Of a stretch of DNA of 64,000 bases, positions 1 through 11,959 are shown in pieces (position 1 is the first letter of the stretch; each line of letters begins with the position of its first letter). Both the position numbers and the translations under genes were made by a program. Origin of the DNA: Paraspadella gotoi (Eukaryota; Chaetognatha); NCBI GenBank assembly GCA_051294375.1, contig JBJCIZ010000239.1:7175220-7239219 (forward strand). Direction: 5' to 3'. Below the pieces are notes generated by a model. It ran no database searches. It was not told the DNA's origin and was given only the letters and a program-made list of their open reading frames with translations.

Positions 1-350
1 AATTTTTAATTCCGAATTTAAAATGAAATGTGGCGTTCTGGGAAAAAAATGCCTCTTTTTGATAATTTTCAAACGTAACTAGCCAACCAACCAACCAATA
101 AAGAAACCAACTACAAGTAACCAACCACCAAAAATCAAAACCATCAACTAAAAATGGGCAATTTCCAAAAGCACCCCGTTTCTGTTCTTCATCCCTCAAC
201 TTAATTTTTACCCAAATATTTAACCTGATCCCTAACCTTATTCCCTAAATCTAAACCCCAATGCTTAACCTTAATTCTTCACCAAAACCCAGCCAACCCC
301 TAACTCAGCCCCCAATCCCTAACCCAGCCCCTGATCCCTAACCTTTAACT
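1..350. repeat. Dispersed repeat with CCTAA-rich core
   Basis: No gene is visible. The first ~55 bases recur as a reverse complement at 47,120-47,170. The block beginning TTTTTACCCAAATATTTAA near 205, followed by degenerate CCCTAACC units, recurs in direct orientation at 47,940-48,070. A corrupted copy of the whole block lies at 39,270-39,830. This shows at least one dispersed repeat family here. The class is unknown because no coding or full terminal structure is seen. Confidence 0.6.
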
Positions 351-525
351 TAATCTTTAAACTTACAAAATTATTTGATTATGAATTTAAGCTTAAATAG
401 GGTGGAATTTCTACTGGTCTCTCTCTCTCTCGCTCTCTCTCTCCCTCCCTAACTTCACCGCTCTTGTCCTTCGGCGTTATTTTAGTGACGCTCGTAAATT
501 CGTCTCTATCGCCAAAGAGAGAGTG

Positions 526-737
526 NNNNNNNNNNNNNNNNNNNNNNNNNNNNNNNNNNNNNNNNNNNNNNNNNNNNNNNNNNNNNNNNNNNNNNNNNNN
601 NNNNNNNNNNNNNNNNNNNNNNNNNNNNNNNNNNNNNNNNNNNNNNNNNNNNNNNNNNNNNNNNNNNNNNNNNNNNNNNNNNNNNNNNNNNNNNNNNNNN
701 NNNNNNNNNNNNNNNNNNNNNNNNNNNNNNNNNNNNN
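526..737. other. Assembly gap (N run, 212 bases)
   Basis: A run of N flanked by simple sequence: CT on the left and CTC/TCC on the right. Reading frames that cross it are meaningless. The corrupted copy of the flanks near 39,950-40,160 suggests pyrimidine-rich simple sequence inside the gap. Confidence 0.95.
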
Positions 738-1094
738 CTCCTCCTCCTCCTCCTCCCTCTCTTCCTCTTCCTACTTCCTCTCCCCGTCTCATTATCTTTG
801 ATTATATTATTATATTATTATATTATATTATATATATATCTTTGATTCTTTGATTACAGTTTCAGTTTGATTGGTTGTTATTGGTTATTATTGTTTGTTT
901 GCTCAGTCAATCAATTTTTAAATATTTTGGTGAGTTCGATATAATACACAACCCTCAGGAAAATATTTAAAAGTAAACCAGATATCAGGTTATCACATTA
1001 ATACATTTGATAATTTAGGATTAATGTACGTACTTCAATGTTATAGTTAGTAAATGAGGTTATCGCTCGAAAAAATAAAGTGAAAGGAAAGAAA

Positions 1095-1124
1095 ATAACG
1101 AGAGAGAGGAAAAGAGAAGAGAGA

Positions 1125-1156
<32 letters not shown>

Positions 1157-1760
1157 GAGAGAGATATGAGAGAGAGAGAGGAGAGAGAGGAGTTCGGCGG
1201 ACCAACTCGATAATTCTATTTTTGTGCAGCATTGCGAAAGACAATTAAGAACCATGCTCAGACCATACCAGGAAGACACACAAGCTTGGTCCGAGCTCGT
1301 CGGACCATTGTAGGCTCTTTCTTCTCCTCTCTCTCTCTCTCTCTCCCATTCGTGAGCGTCTCTCTCTCGGATCCTCTGCTCTCTCTCTCTGCTCTCCTCT
1401 CTCTCTCTCTCTCTTTCCTTCTCTCTTTTTTTTTTATTGTTACCATCAGCTCTTCGAGAAAAATTTACATGTATGCATAACACTAGGATCCGTTAAGCAA
1501 AATATATGGTTTTTTTATTAATAGAATTTTGGTTTTTATTTCTTTTATTATTTATTTTCTCCTCCTAGTTCTTTCAATGCCATATTTTCTGTATGCTATT
1601 TTAATCCAGACGTGATATTTTATGTTTCTGAATCGTGCTCATCGCGTTTTTACTTCCGGTACTTATATTCTCTCTCTCTCCCTCCCTCGCTCCCTCTCGT
1701 CTCGTCTCTCTCTCGTCTCTCTCTTCCGTGCTCTCTCTCTCTGTCTCTCTCTTCTCCGCG
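1095..1760. repeat. Cluster of (GA)n/(CT)n microsatellites
   Basis: Imperfect GA tract at about 1,100-1,190, CT tract at about 1,320-1,425 and another CT tract at about 1,669-1,755. The two strands give opposing purine and pyrimidine runs. Open frames here translate only as Ser-Leu or Arg-Glu repeats and are not genes. Confidence 0.9.
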
Positions 1761-1873
1761 TTTCAAAAGAGCGTGAAATACGGTACCATCTGTCATTTCA
1801 TTTTCTCAAGTTTATGTTTTTACAAGCCATGGACAAATTAGAAATAACCCACGCACCTATTTCTGAGACTTAG

Positions 1874-3759
1874 GGGGGAATGGCAGTCCTTGGGAAACGG
1901 GAGGGTTTCCACTCTCCAGAGCCTCCTGTCCCGGGAAGAAGGAAGTTGTTGGAGGCGGAGATCTGGCGGACTTGGTGCAGGCCTTCGCGTTCGAAATGAA
2001 ATGTGTTTCGAGATCCCGAACTGACTCGCCACGGTCTCTTTTCAGAGACTACACCCCTCCTTTAAATCTGCGATAACAAAGGCTTCACACGGTCGATCGC
2101 CCGAGCGAAGACTTCCGCCGCCGAGAGTCAACAGTCGCCGCGTCGCGGCTCGTCGGCGCTAGTCGGCTCGAAAAAGCGCCCTCCGACGGTTCCTGGCCGA
2201 GTTCTCGCGCGATCTTAAGAGAATCGCAGACAACTGGCTGCACAAGTGCATGGCTTCTCTCGGCCGGCGAGTGTTCTCTGAAAGCGCAACCAAAGACCGC
2301 CGAGTAAGTTCTTTTTACTCCGGAATCTATTGTTGTTTCTTCCCGTGTATAATTTGATGCGGGGAGTGTTTGGATATAAATTTAAAAGAAAAGAAAAGTG
2401 GATCTACGTCAATCGAATTTCGAACCGTCGAAGTCGAAACGTAAATTCAAATTGCTAATCTAATCTATTAATGCGTTGAGAAAAGTTTCGGCTATCATCC
2501 TATTTGGAGCCTAATGGTTCTACAAAAAACTTTCCCCTTTTCGGATTTGATTCTCAGCCGCTTTGGTCGCGGCCAAAGCGCCCTGGTGAACGCGTACTTT
2601 ACACGTGATCCTCTATCCCACGAGCGAGTGGATATGTCCGCCCCCGTCCATGTCGACCTCAAAAAGTGACTAGCCGACTTCTTGCCCAAGAATTCTCCGA
2701 TTGCAAACCTGCGAGAAAATTCGAAGCGCCCTCCAGCATTCCAGCTTCCTCGGCAGAAGCGCCTCGATGGAATCGCTGCAGTAAGGACCCGGTGAGGACC
2801 TCGAGGCAAAGTTCTGATGCGAAAATCTATTCTTTTATATTATTGTGTATCTTTAAAGAACTACTACTTCCCTGTTTCGACAAGTTATCGAACGAAAATC
2901 TTGGAATTTAGCTCGAGAAAAGATCTTCAAGGAATCCCAGAATCAAAAGTGTTAACGTGGGCTTTTTTCTCGATGGCTCGCACTTTCGCAGGAAAAGATA
3001 TAGATTCTTCTTCCGACGTCCCAAAGGATGTTTCCGAAATGGTCCCCTATTTTGGGCACAAAAAAGGCAGCGGAGATAAAATGGTTGATTAATTGCGATG
3101 TTTGTCTAGGGGGGGGACAATTTAAAGATGGCAATTTACAACTCTAGAAATTTTAGGCTTATTGAGTACAATTGCTACCTGTTACATTCGCAAAACCCTC
3201 TATGAACTCGAATGCATCACCTTTTGGCCACTCTTCCCAGGCTTCGACAGGTCTTCACAGTCAGTCGCTCTTCTGGCGCAAGCCGTCGAGATCCTCTTCT
3301 TCCAGTGCAATTACGAGAAGCCACTCGGACAGAACCTTCGAAGAAAGATAAGAGGAGCGAGTGCGCAAAAGGATGCTTCGTGTCAGATTCGCCCGACACC
3401 GAAGGTACGCGTTATTAGACAGTGGATGTTTCGGTATTGGGATTTAAATTGAAAGGTTGAAAAAGATTAGTTAAAATGTAGAATTACTAATGAAGGCCAG
3501 TGGGAATGTTTTAATGTTTTTTTTTTTTCTTACCTTCGGAGAATCTCACTTAAACGGACGGGAAAACCCTTTGTAATTTAGTATAGTGGAACAGTTTTAT
3601 AAGCATATTTCGTTTCCTTTTAGGCCATGACACTCGACGCGAAGCAATTTCTCTGAAATCGGACGAAGATTCGCATCCCTTCTCGGGCGTTGAAGCGTTG
3701 AAGGTCGGGAATCGAACTGCGACCGGCGAGAACATCGGCGCTCGCTTCTCATCCCATTA
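1874..3759 (+). CDS. Unrecognised multi-exon gene, 3' end at 3,759
   Basis: GC-richer sequence with splice-like signals stands out from the AT-rich flanks. Putative exons are about 1,874-2,306 (ending CCGA before GTAAGT), about 2,551-2,796, about 2,992-3,092, about 3,241-3,413 and 3,630-3,759. The last two are the best supported. The exon ending GACACCGAAG before GTACGC joins in matching phase to an exon after CCTTTTAG, and the resulting frame reads 44 further codons to a TAA at 3,757-3,759. The encoded sequence is rich in Ser, Arg and Lys with no motif I recognise. In-frame stops inside exon 2 suggest indel errors or wrong exon boundaries. Function is unknown. It could also be two adjacent short genes. 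Confidence 0.4.
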
Positions 3760-4061
3760 ATTTTTCAAACACGGAGGCGAGGAGTGAGGCGGTAAAGAAT
3801 CGCCTACTAGAGAAAAGGAAGGTGGTGTTAGACATGAGTTTTTCACATCACTCCGGACTTGATATTGGGTGAGTTGAAGGGAAATCATGAGGTGAAATTT
3901 CAACACTGGCATTATGCAAAGGAAAATTGATACGGTAAAATAAAGGCAGCGCAGAAGTTGCAAATCTCTCGTCCGACGAACCAAAAAAAAGTCTTCAATC
4001 CGTTGTACTTATAACGACTGGAATTCTTTCGCGAACGTCCCTGCCGGTATTGAACTCAATA

Positions 4062-4380
4062 CAATTTTATACTTGTACTTGACTTTATTTTTTTTGTCCT
4101 ACAAACTTTTTTTTTTCGTATTAACCCTTTTTTCCTCACCCCAAGGTCGCGTCTCTTCCTCCTCCTCTTCTTCCTCCTACAACTTCACCCTCAACGTCCC
4201 CCCGCCACACTTCGTTCAAGGGCGACGTGTTCGATTTGCCGTCTGTTACTCAGGCGATGGGTCGTATCTACTGGGAGCAACAACGATGGCGTCAGTACGG
4301 TCGTCGAGTGCCTACGCCCGTCAGTGTCCTCGCAGCGACGCCGACAGAACCTTGGATATGCCTTTCTCTGCATGTTGGTT
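4062..4380 (+). other. Possible isolated exon, unassigned
   Basis: A locally GC-rich stretch at about 4,150-4,375 sits between T-rich tracts and is open in more than one frame. One frame reads GDVFDLPSVTQAMGRIYWEQ. There is no recognised domain and no certain splice pairing. It may be an exon of the neighbouring unrecognised gene or a 5' exon of the NOLC1-like gene. The T-rich flanks at 4,080-4,140 and 4,380-4,530 look like intron polypyrimidine sequence. Confidence 0.2.
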
Positions 4381-4904
4381 TAATTTTTTCTTTCTATTTT
4401 TTTATCTTTTAAATAACTTTTTCCTAAGTTTTTCCCCTATTTTTTCGTCCTTTTTTCTTCTTTTTCAGTGGGTTTTTTGCTTTTTTCTCCTGTTTTTTTT
4501 TTGTTTACCCGCGTTTTCCGAAACTAGTCTATAGTCTACTCTTTCTTATACCCTCTATATTTATTGTTAACAATGAAAAATGTGCTAGAAATCGAAGTAA
4601 TGGCTTTTAATATTTACATAAGCGTCAGCATTGCATTCATTCGGTTATCCTCCCTCTCGGTACGGGTTATTTTGCTTTTACATTTGCTCAAAATAACAAT
4701 ATTCCTAGTGTTTGTCCAAAAGGTACTGACACAAAAAAAAAAAAGAGATGAAGTATCATATTTGATTTTTATTTTTATATTTTTAATTTTATATATTTTA
4801 TCTTTCGAATCAAATTTTAGTTTTCATTGGGCCCGCGTGCCTTGATCAGTATCATCATCCAAATTAACTCGAGAATAATTAATTTTCCTCCGCTCCGCGC
4901 CGCG

Positions 4905-7545
4905 ATGGAGACAAAAAACGCGGTGGACGCGGACGTGCTACTCCTACATCTGCTCTTTTTCTCAAATCCACCTTTCCCAAAGGAGATCAGGAATCATTCA
5001 AAAACAAGTAACGGGCCATCGCCCTCGATCCTAAACTCGACGCCGACGGGCCGCCTTCTTTCTTCGAATCTTCGCTCACGAGATCAGGGACGAGTGCTTG
5101 AAAGCGGAAGAGCGCTTTCGGCATCTCGGAAAGGAGAAGCGGAAGTAGTCGAGTGACAGCGAGATGGACAGAACAATCGGCGGCGAAAAAGCTAAACAAG
5201 AAGAAGGAATCCAGTTCGGAGGAGGAAGAGTCGAGTTCCTGAGGGAGGAGGAAAAGAAAGTAAAGAAGCCGGCGAAAGGCGAATAAAAAGGAAGCGAAAA
5301 AAGGAAGAAGCCCAAAGGGACAAAAGGACAAGTTAAGAAGAACGGAGCGAAAAAGAAACGAGAAGCGGAAATGAAGATGTAAAGAAGGGAATCTTAAAGA
5401 AGGGGACCGAAGTTAAAAGGGAAAAGGAAAAAAGTCGAATCGAAAAAAGCCCCGAAGTGGAAGAAGACGCAGAGCGCCCGAATCTTCGTCGGACGAATCG
5501 GACGAAATCCTGAGAGCGAAGAGATGGCGAATACGGAATCTAACGTCGAAATCACAACCGACTAGCGACGACAACAAAAAATGCAAAGAATCTAATCAGT
5601 TTCTCCCCCGCAAGGTTCCCAAAAACCGGGTGATGAAGCTTCCACAAAAAGGCGGCCGGCCCATAGGAGAACGGCAAAAAGTCAGCGGAGAAATCCAAAA
5701 CTTCGCGGCGACGAGAAGACTCCGCGACAAGAAAACGCCAACGCCAAAACTGGCAAGGACGAGCGGGACAAAACCAGCCACTCCAGCGACGAAAGACCCC
5801 GCACGAAGACACGTTGACTGAAGACCCCGACGGAAGACGACAGCTAAGGCCGAAGTCCAGTTCGGAAAGAGGAATCGTCCCCGAAGGAGGAGAGCGACAC
5901 CGAGGAAGAAAAGAAGGACAACGACTGCGAAAAAGGAAAACAAAGAAGTCGCGAAGAATACCCTCGTCGTCGCGAAGATCTTCAGAGGAATGTCAAGCGA
6001 GGAACGACGACGAGCCTACCAAGCTTCCTGCCCGTCTCGGCGCCGTCCAAGCCTAAATCCGGCGCCCAGCCTCGCGAAGAAAGAAGATTCGAGTTCCATC
6101 GAAGGAAGAATCTTCTAAGCGAGAAGAGGAGCCGGTAAGGCGGGCCGCCAAGCGCGCTGCTCAACCAAAAGTCCGGCCGTTCAGCCCGCCGGCTCTCAGC
6201 AAAAAGTCGGCCGTTCGCAAACAGAGCAAAAAAGCGGGAATGCTTCCTCTTCCGGGAGGAATCCTTCGGATCGGAGGACGAGGACGAAGCGGCTGAAAAA
6301 ACCTGCGCCTTCAAAACCCCCCGCTGTTAAAACTAGATAGAGAAGAAAGAAGAATCCTCGTCGGAAGAAGAATCTTCTGAAGTGAAGAATCGCGACGACG
6401 AGCCTAAAAAGGCGGCCCCGACGCCGCCAGCACCGGCCGAAAAAGGGACGAAAGAGCCCGCACGGGGTAGGCGAAAGCGGCCGCCAATGTGTCGCCTACA
6501 CAACGCCCAAAAAAGGCGACGCCTAAACTAACCTCTAAAACGACACCAAAACGCGCCGAATGAGCGGCGTCAAGGCAGGGTCCAAAACGGAGGATAAAGT
6601 TAAACCTGTCGCTCAAAAACGACTCAAAAGAAACCTCCGCGCCTGTTGAAGAATCCAGTTCTCCGGAAGAGGAGTCACCCAGCGATTCGTAGATGGACCT
6701 CGGACTCTCAGCAGCTTAACGGCCAAGCTCCTAGAAACCGGCAACAAAAGATTCTAAAGCTGCTGCTGTCAAGCCGCGGGCCGCAAAAGAAAATCGAGGC
6801 TCACTCGAAGAAGAAACGGACCAGCGACCGGAGCGACGAGGAACCGGCTCCACGCAGCGGCGAAACTCGGCTAGGCAACCGCCAGCCGCCGAAAGCGCCA
6901 GAAGAAGGAGATAAAACGGGAAACAAAAATGGCGCCAAAGTTTGGCCTGCTAAAACAACGAAAACTAGCGCGAAAGAGGAATCCAGTTCGAGAGGAATCT
7001 TCCTCGGAGAAGAGAGCGACTCGGAAGAACGAAACTTCTGCCCCGAGAAGATCAACCGGCACGTCGATTCAATCACTCCATTAAAGAAAACTGGATCTCA
7101 AGGCGAAAAGCGAATCTCCTCGGGCGGGAAACACTCCCTGTTTCCGCAAAAAGGCGCGGCCATCGGCGTTGGCCACTAGCAGCGGCCCAAGGCCCCGAGC
7201 CCGCACGCTGGCGACTCGGTCAAACTCGAATCGAACTCGGCTTCGTTCGTGACGGCCGACTCTAGCCCTCGGACGCGGGCCGATCCGTCGAAAAAGGCCA
7301 AGACAGGACAACGCCCCAATCGGTTCGCCGCGTCAAGGAATGAGGACATTCCAAGTCTCCTCAACTTCCGCGACAACTACACGACGGCCTCCTTCGACAG
7401 AATAACGGCGGCAAAAAGGCCGCGAGCAAACTCATCAAAGTCCGCGGCAAGACTTCAGGCAACGAGAAGACGAAAAGAAAGCGAGGATCTTACAAGGGCG
7501 GATCCATCGGACAATCTGGTGCAACTATTTCAGTTCGACGATTAG
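4905..7545 (+). CDS. NOLC1: Nopp140/NOLC1-like nucleolar phosphoprotein, frame broken
   Basis: Proteins of this family shuttle between nucleolus and Cajal bodies and chaperone box C/D and H/ACA snoRNPs. The ATG at 4,905 opens a region reading ADVLLLHLL, which resembles the start of the family's N-terminal LisH segment. The centre (about 5,200-7,100) alternates Lys/Pro/Ala-rich basic stretches with acidic serine clusters such as KKKESSSEEEE (near 5,206), the hallmark CK2-type repeats. Near 7,455-7,510 one frame reads NEKTKRKRGSYKGGSI, closely matching the conserved C-terminal SRP40 domain (human NEKTKKKRGSYRGGSI-type sequence, there beginning HEKTK). The domain ends at TAG 7,543-7,545. The reading frame changes many times, so no single long ORF exists. 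No introns are evident, so a retrocopy is possible, but indel errors explain the breaks at least as well. Confidence 0.75.
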
Positions 7546-9560
7546 AGAGAGACCTGAGTGGAAAGAGATTCTTTGAAAGGATTTTCATGAGAATAAACAG
7601 TGGCGGAGGCGAATGATTTCGATCCTTATTCATTTGGTATGATTATCCGCTTCGAAGTTGTAAAAGATTTTTGTAGTTTCGGTTGTTGTGTTACGATTTA
7701 CGATTTATGTTCTTTGTTATTTCTTGAATCTTTAACAGCCCTGTCACCTTGCCACTAATATCTCACAGTTATAACCATTTATTATAATCTCGTATTTAAA
7801 CCAAAAGGCCAAAAAAAAAACAAATACAAAACAAAACATACAAAAAACCACACACGAAATCAAAAAAACATTCCCCCTTTCCTTCCCTCGTTGAATTAAA
7901 AAAAATGGATAATTGCGTCGCGCGTTTGAGCGGCGAGGGAAGAGGAGGATGACGGGCTTTCACTCGCCGTCAATGGACAATTGAACGTTGAAGTTGGGGA
8001 AACGCGGGTCAAGGGTTTTCGTCCATCTTGCTTCATTATCGATCTCTCAGCATCCAATCGGCTCTGTTTGCATATTCTTCAGATGTGGGTGGCCTTTGAA
8101 AATCACTCTACACTTGGGAATATCGTGGCCATGCCTTTCACTGTTTCCTCTGTGGCCCCGTCAATCAGGTTTTGGCATTATGCGTTTTTCCCCTTTGTTT
8201 TTTGGAGGGCGTCAAATACACAATGTTTTTCGTCCAATATTTGCGCAGATTAAAAAGAAGATGTTCGCGCGAGAACCGCGGGTCATTGCGACGTGAAGTT
8301 GCTGGTCTTTCGTGTTTTTTGATCTTAATACTAAATCGCTGGACTTGGCTAAAAGAAGGGGCGGCCCTCCAGAGCCTCTCTTCTTTGCATCTTGTCAGTT
8401 TTGGTTCGATGACCTGGTACTTTTTCTTCTGTGTCCATCTCCTACATTTCCCCTTCGCCCGGACGCCATCAAAAGAATGCGCCGGTCCTCTTAGAAGTCA
8501 TAAGAAGAAAAAATGCTAGAGGAAAGACATGCACCAGGGAACCTAGAAGTGTTCACAGGGTTCGTCTTTGTAACGAGTTAAAAGCTTTTTAGAAAAACCC
8601 GCAAGAGTTTTTATAGGACGCCGAGTAAGATTTATTTGTTGTTTTAATAACCGTTGTGATTTCGTCGAATACCATGAATGTAGTGTCTTCTTTTTATGGC
8701 CAAGACACTATCGGGTTTTTATCTGCTGATGAATGTCTTTTCTTGCAAATTTTACTTATATTTGTAATTTTATTTATGAGCATATCATATACACAGCGTT
8801 GTCTTTTGTGGTTTTTTTTTTCCAAAACCCTGTAATCCGGCGACGGTCAGTGCCGTTGTCTTCTATCAGTTACAAAATATTCTGTATACACACCGCTCTC
8901 AGTACCCGCAATTTTTCAAAATGTAATCCTCAAGTTGACAAAAGAACGCCTTTAAAGAGAAAATATAGCACACACGTACAAAACCGGTTGATTTATTTCC
9001 TTTAGATTGACAAATGAACCTCTTTTTTACTGCTAGTGCTTTGGAATCGGCGATCGAAAAACTCAGCCCTTCCCTTCCCGATTTTTGCCATGTTTTCGAT
9101 GCCAAGCCAAAATTCAATTTTTTGTTATTTTTCTTTCTCTTTTCGTGTTCTTTTAACACGGCGCTGTGAGTCAGCAAAACACTTTTTACTGACGAAAAAT
9201 TCGGCCAGCGGAAACTGTAACTTTTTTTTTTTTTTCTCTTTCCTTTTCTAACGATGTTGTAAATGTTTTTCTAAAACCGTTATGTAATAGTTTATCTCTA
9301 CGTATGAAGAATACGCACTGGGAAATTAATTGTTCGAACTATGTCCGATGTGAGCGAAAAACAAAAAGAGCGCGGTGGACGTGTTTTTCAAACAAAAAAG
9401 ACGCCAAGGCGTTGAGCGGAGTTGATTCTCAAGCGAAAGGGGGAAATCGATAGCACCTCAAGGGGATTTGTTTGGTGATAAACACGCTTATAAGCTTATA
9501 ACGATCAGGTTATACTTGAAGCGATAACTTAAATCGCTGATACGGAGCAGGTTAATTTTG
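7546..9560. other. 3' flank and intergenic sequence, no assignable gene
   Basis: About 7,546-7,900 is AT-rich and probably the 3'UTR of the NOLC1-like gene. From 7,910 to 8,520 the sequence is GC-richer and open in several frames (for example up to 115 codons from 8,172), but I recognise no domain and see no convincing splice structure. The rest, to 9,560, is AT-rich with poly-T tracts. Nothing further can be supported. Confidence 0.4.
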
Positions 9561-9597
9561 AATACCCAATCGTCTCTTCGTCGATCAGACGACTACT

Positions 9598-10215
9598 TCA
9601 CGACGAGCTCCTTGCTCCCGGTCGAATTCGTCCTCTTTGTCGCAACGCGAGGCTGGAAGGGAAGATCAAGAAGCCGAAACTTGGCGTTTGGCTGAAGACG
9701 CGCACAGACCCCATCGAGGACGTCGAAGACCGTCGTCGACGACGCTTTTGGCAAAGATCAGCGGACACTTCGGAACGAGCGACGTTGAAAAAATGGATGC
9801 GCCCTCGGGGCACCGTCTTTTCTCAAGTTCGAAACCACATGGATCTTGCAAGCGGCGGCGTGTCGCGATTTGGAGGAGCGCTGCGCAAGTTGCACATCCG
9901 GGTCGGATTGGAGACGACGGCTTCAAAAACTCGGTCTCGAGTTGGAAAGAAGGGCGCTTTCGTGTCGGCAATATCGCGCGCCGCTCACCAGGGCCGTCGA
10001 GTACGTTGCTGAAAGAAACGGGCGCTTGACGGACGAAAAGGGAGAAGCTCAATCGTTGATCGGCGTTATCTCTCTTCGTTAGCAACTTGGCCAGCCAAGA
10101 AGCTCGCCAATAACTTTTGAATCAATTGACAGACTTTCTGCCAACGCGAAACGGAGCCTATCGACTAAATTAAAAAATGAAGGGTCTGAGGCTAATGTCA
10201 ACTACTTGGCGATGA
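9598..10215 (+). CDS. Coiled-coil-like coding remnant, frame broken
   Basis: A GC-rich stretch contains a frame from about 9,846 reading QAAACRDLEERCA, then LQKLGLELERRALSCRQY, then RAVEYVAERNGRLTDEK. Its heptad-like Leu/Glu/Arg pattern is typical of coiled coil. The frame meets TAG at 10,080-10,082 but continues open in the same phase for 43 more codons to a second TAG ending at about 10,209. Upstream (9,600-9,845) similar material is open in another frame. No family can be named. The pattern matches the other genes here: real coding content with frame breaks. Confidence 0.4.
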
Positions 10216-10219
10216 TGCG

Positions 10220-10744
10220 GTAGTGGAGGTGAGGCCGGACGAACGATGGTGCGGGAATCGACGGTCGGCCCTCTTCAATCCGGAGCGGCGTCGTCGGCGG
10301 CGCCTTCGGTGTGAGGGAGCAAAGCGCTTTTGGAAAGACTTTCTCCACAGCTTATAGGTATTAGAGTTAAGCTAAGATTGGAAATTGATTAAGTTGCTGT
10401 TGTATTAAATTTGGACAGCCATCTTTCTCAGCTATTACAAAAGTCAAAAGAGCCTCGTGGATCGAGAAAGGACAGCGTGAAGTGCTCAATTGGCGCGTGA
10501 CGTCATCGTCTTCCCCGGCAGTCGCGGTGTTCGTTCGGCACATGCCTTCCAACCCTCGTCCCAGTCGCGGCAACGCGGGCAACCGCGGCGCTACGTTAGG
10601 CTTTTTCTTACGGGCTAGCCCTTTGTCTTTGGGCCAATGTCGAGAGGGAGTGAACATCTGGAATTTGGGAGTTTTCGTGGGCGGAGCACCGCCGGCGTCG
10701 GGCATAATCTTTTCAGGTCAGTTCGATTTTTAGAAAACAATCTG
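10220..10744. other. No assignable feature
   Basis: Mixed GC-rich and AT-rich sequence between the coiled-coil remnant and the SINE. Short open frames occur on both strands but none resembles a known protein. Confidence 0.4.
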
Positions 10745-11045
10745 TAGTCGGGCATTGCTGGTTCACCCCGCCTATAAGCATGACACCTCAGTCCCTGACC
10801 GGTGGCTCATTGAGTAAAGCATCAAGCTCATGACTACTAGGTCTGGGTTCAATCCCACTGGTACCTACCCTGCGGGAAGCGTGGAGGGACGGGTGCCGTC
10901 AACCCGCCTTGGGGGCGTGGGCAAACGTCCTCTCAAGCCTGGCGTTCCGCCCAGGACCCGTTTCCAATGGCTACTAAAGGGGGTTATAGAAGTTTAGATT
11001 AAGTCATCTCAGCCACTTCGGCGCCTTATCCACAAATCACTCATA
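10745..11045 (+). repeat. tRNA-derived SINE, clean copy
   Basis: The element starts near TGTAGTCGGGCATTGCTGGT and includes an RNA polymerase III A-box-like TGGCTCATTGAG at 10,803-10,814 and a B box GGTTCAATCC at 10,846-10,855, about 31 bases apart as in tRNA genes. The tRNA-like head is followed by a GC-rich body (CGCCTTGGGGGCGTGGGCAAAC) and an AT-richer end. Further copies lie at 18,395-18,505 (minus), 22,400-22,720 and 22,790-23,075, plus mirrored copies at 25,540-26,230. Confidence 0.75.
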
Positions 11046-11299
11046 GAATGGTGAAAGTACTTTTCGATGCATCTTTATTTTATGCTTCTTTCTTTTTTAT
11101 AAAAAACAGAGTTGTTCGCGCGAAAGAAGGAATCGTCCCTCAAAGTCGATTTGCCAGTATCCGCTCCTCTAACGAATTAAAAAAGTTTGACAAACGTCCA
11201 ATCAAGTTCGGGAAAGGTGACGAGGGCGGTAGAAGAGGCACCGATTTTCTTCAGACAGCAACAGAGACTAATGCTGAGGGTTTCCTTCGCAACTTATTG

Positions 11300-11324
11300 N
11301 NNNNNNNNNNNNNNNNNNNNNNNN
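11300..11324. other. Assembly gap of exactly 25 N
   Basis: This 25-base N run has the same length as the one at 46,910-46,934. The pair brackets the corrupted block. A fixed small gap length is typical of automated gap closing that could not join a fill to a contig end. Confidence 0.95.
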
Positions 11325-11429
11325 ATAGATGGCGTCCATGCGATGGTAATAACGTCAAGAATCGGATCCAGCGCTTAATTTAATTTTCTCCACCGGCTTT
11401 CAATTCTTTCGATCGGCGGGGGACAAGGG

Positions 11430-11620
11430 CCAAGATTGGGCTCTTCTGAGTCGGATGAAGGCCAAGATTTGCCCATTCAGTGGCGGAAGAAGGCCAAGAC
11501 TTGGCCATTTATTGCTGGTTAAAGCCAAGACTGGGTTATTCAGTACCGGATGAAAGCCAAGACTTGGTCATTCGGTACCGGATAAAGGCCAAGACTTGGC
11601 CTTTCGGTGGGCCAAGGTAG
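11430..11620 (+). repeat. Short tandem repeat of a ~35-45 bp unit
   Basis: Units containing the motif AAGGCCAAGACTTGGCC or AAAGCCAAGACTTGG followed by ATT(C/T)AGTRCCGGATGA repeat about five times between 11,430 and 11,610. Each unit holds a short palindrome (GGCCAAG.CTTGGCC). A corrupted copy lies at 43,500-43,700. No coding potential is seen. Confidence 0.6.
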
Positions 11621-11924
11621 AGGTCTGGACAAAGTCATCTGGTGCTAGTGAGAGGCCATTATATCAAGGGGGCAATCTTCGGCGATTAGTGATTGCTGAT
11701 TGCTGACGTGAGGGTAAAACAGGGTTTAGCTACTATGTAATTATATTCTCCCAAAAAAATATCAATATTAAGAGGGAAGATATATTTTATTTAATAATCA
11801 TTAATCATTCGATTAAATGAATGAATAATTTTCATAATGTTTGTACCAATATTCATTTTTCTCCAAGTGTGAAAGGAACTGCATTCTGGCCGGACGGACT
11901 TAATTTGTCTCATTAGAAAGTCTA

Positions 11925-11929
<5 letters not shown>

Positions 11930-11959
<30 letters not shown>

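Noticed and set aside
200-345. Telomeric (CCCTAA)n repeat
   Set aside because: The CCTAACC units are irregular, interspersed with unrelated bases and recur internally at 47,990-48,070, so they belong to a dispersed repeat.
464-853. Open frames running through the first N gap
   Set aside because: Most of the translation is X. The flanks are CT microsatellite. The same applies to the frames crossing 11,960-12,584 and 54,797-55,297.
998-1483. A 161-codon minus-strand frame of Arg-Glu and Leu-Ser repeats
   Set aside because: It is a translation of GA/CT microsatellites; no non-repetitive conserved part exists.
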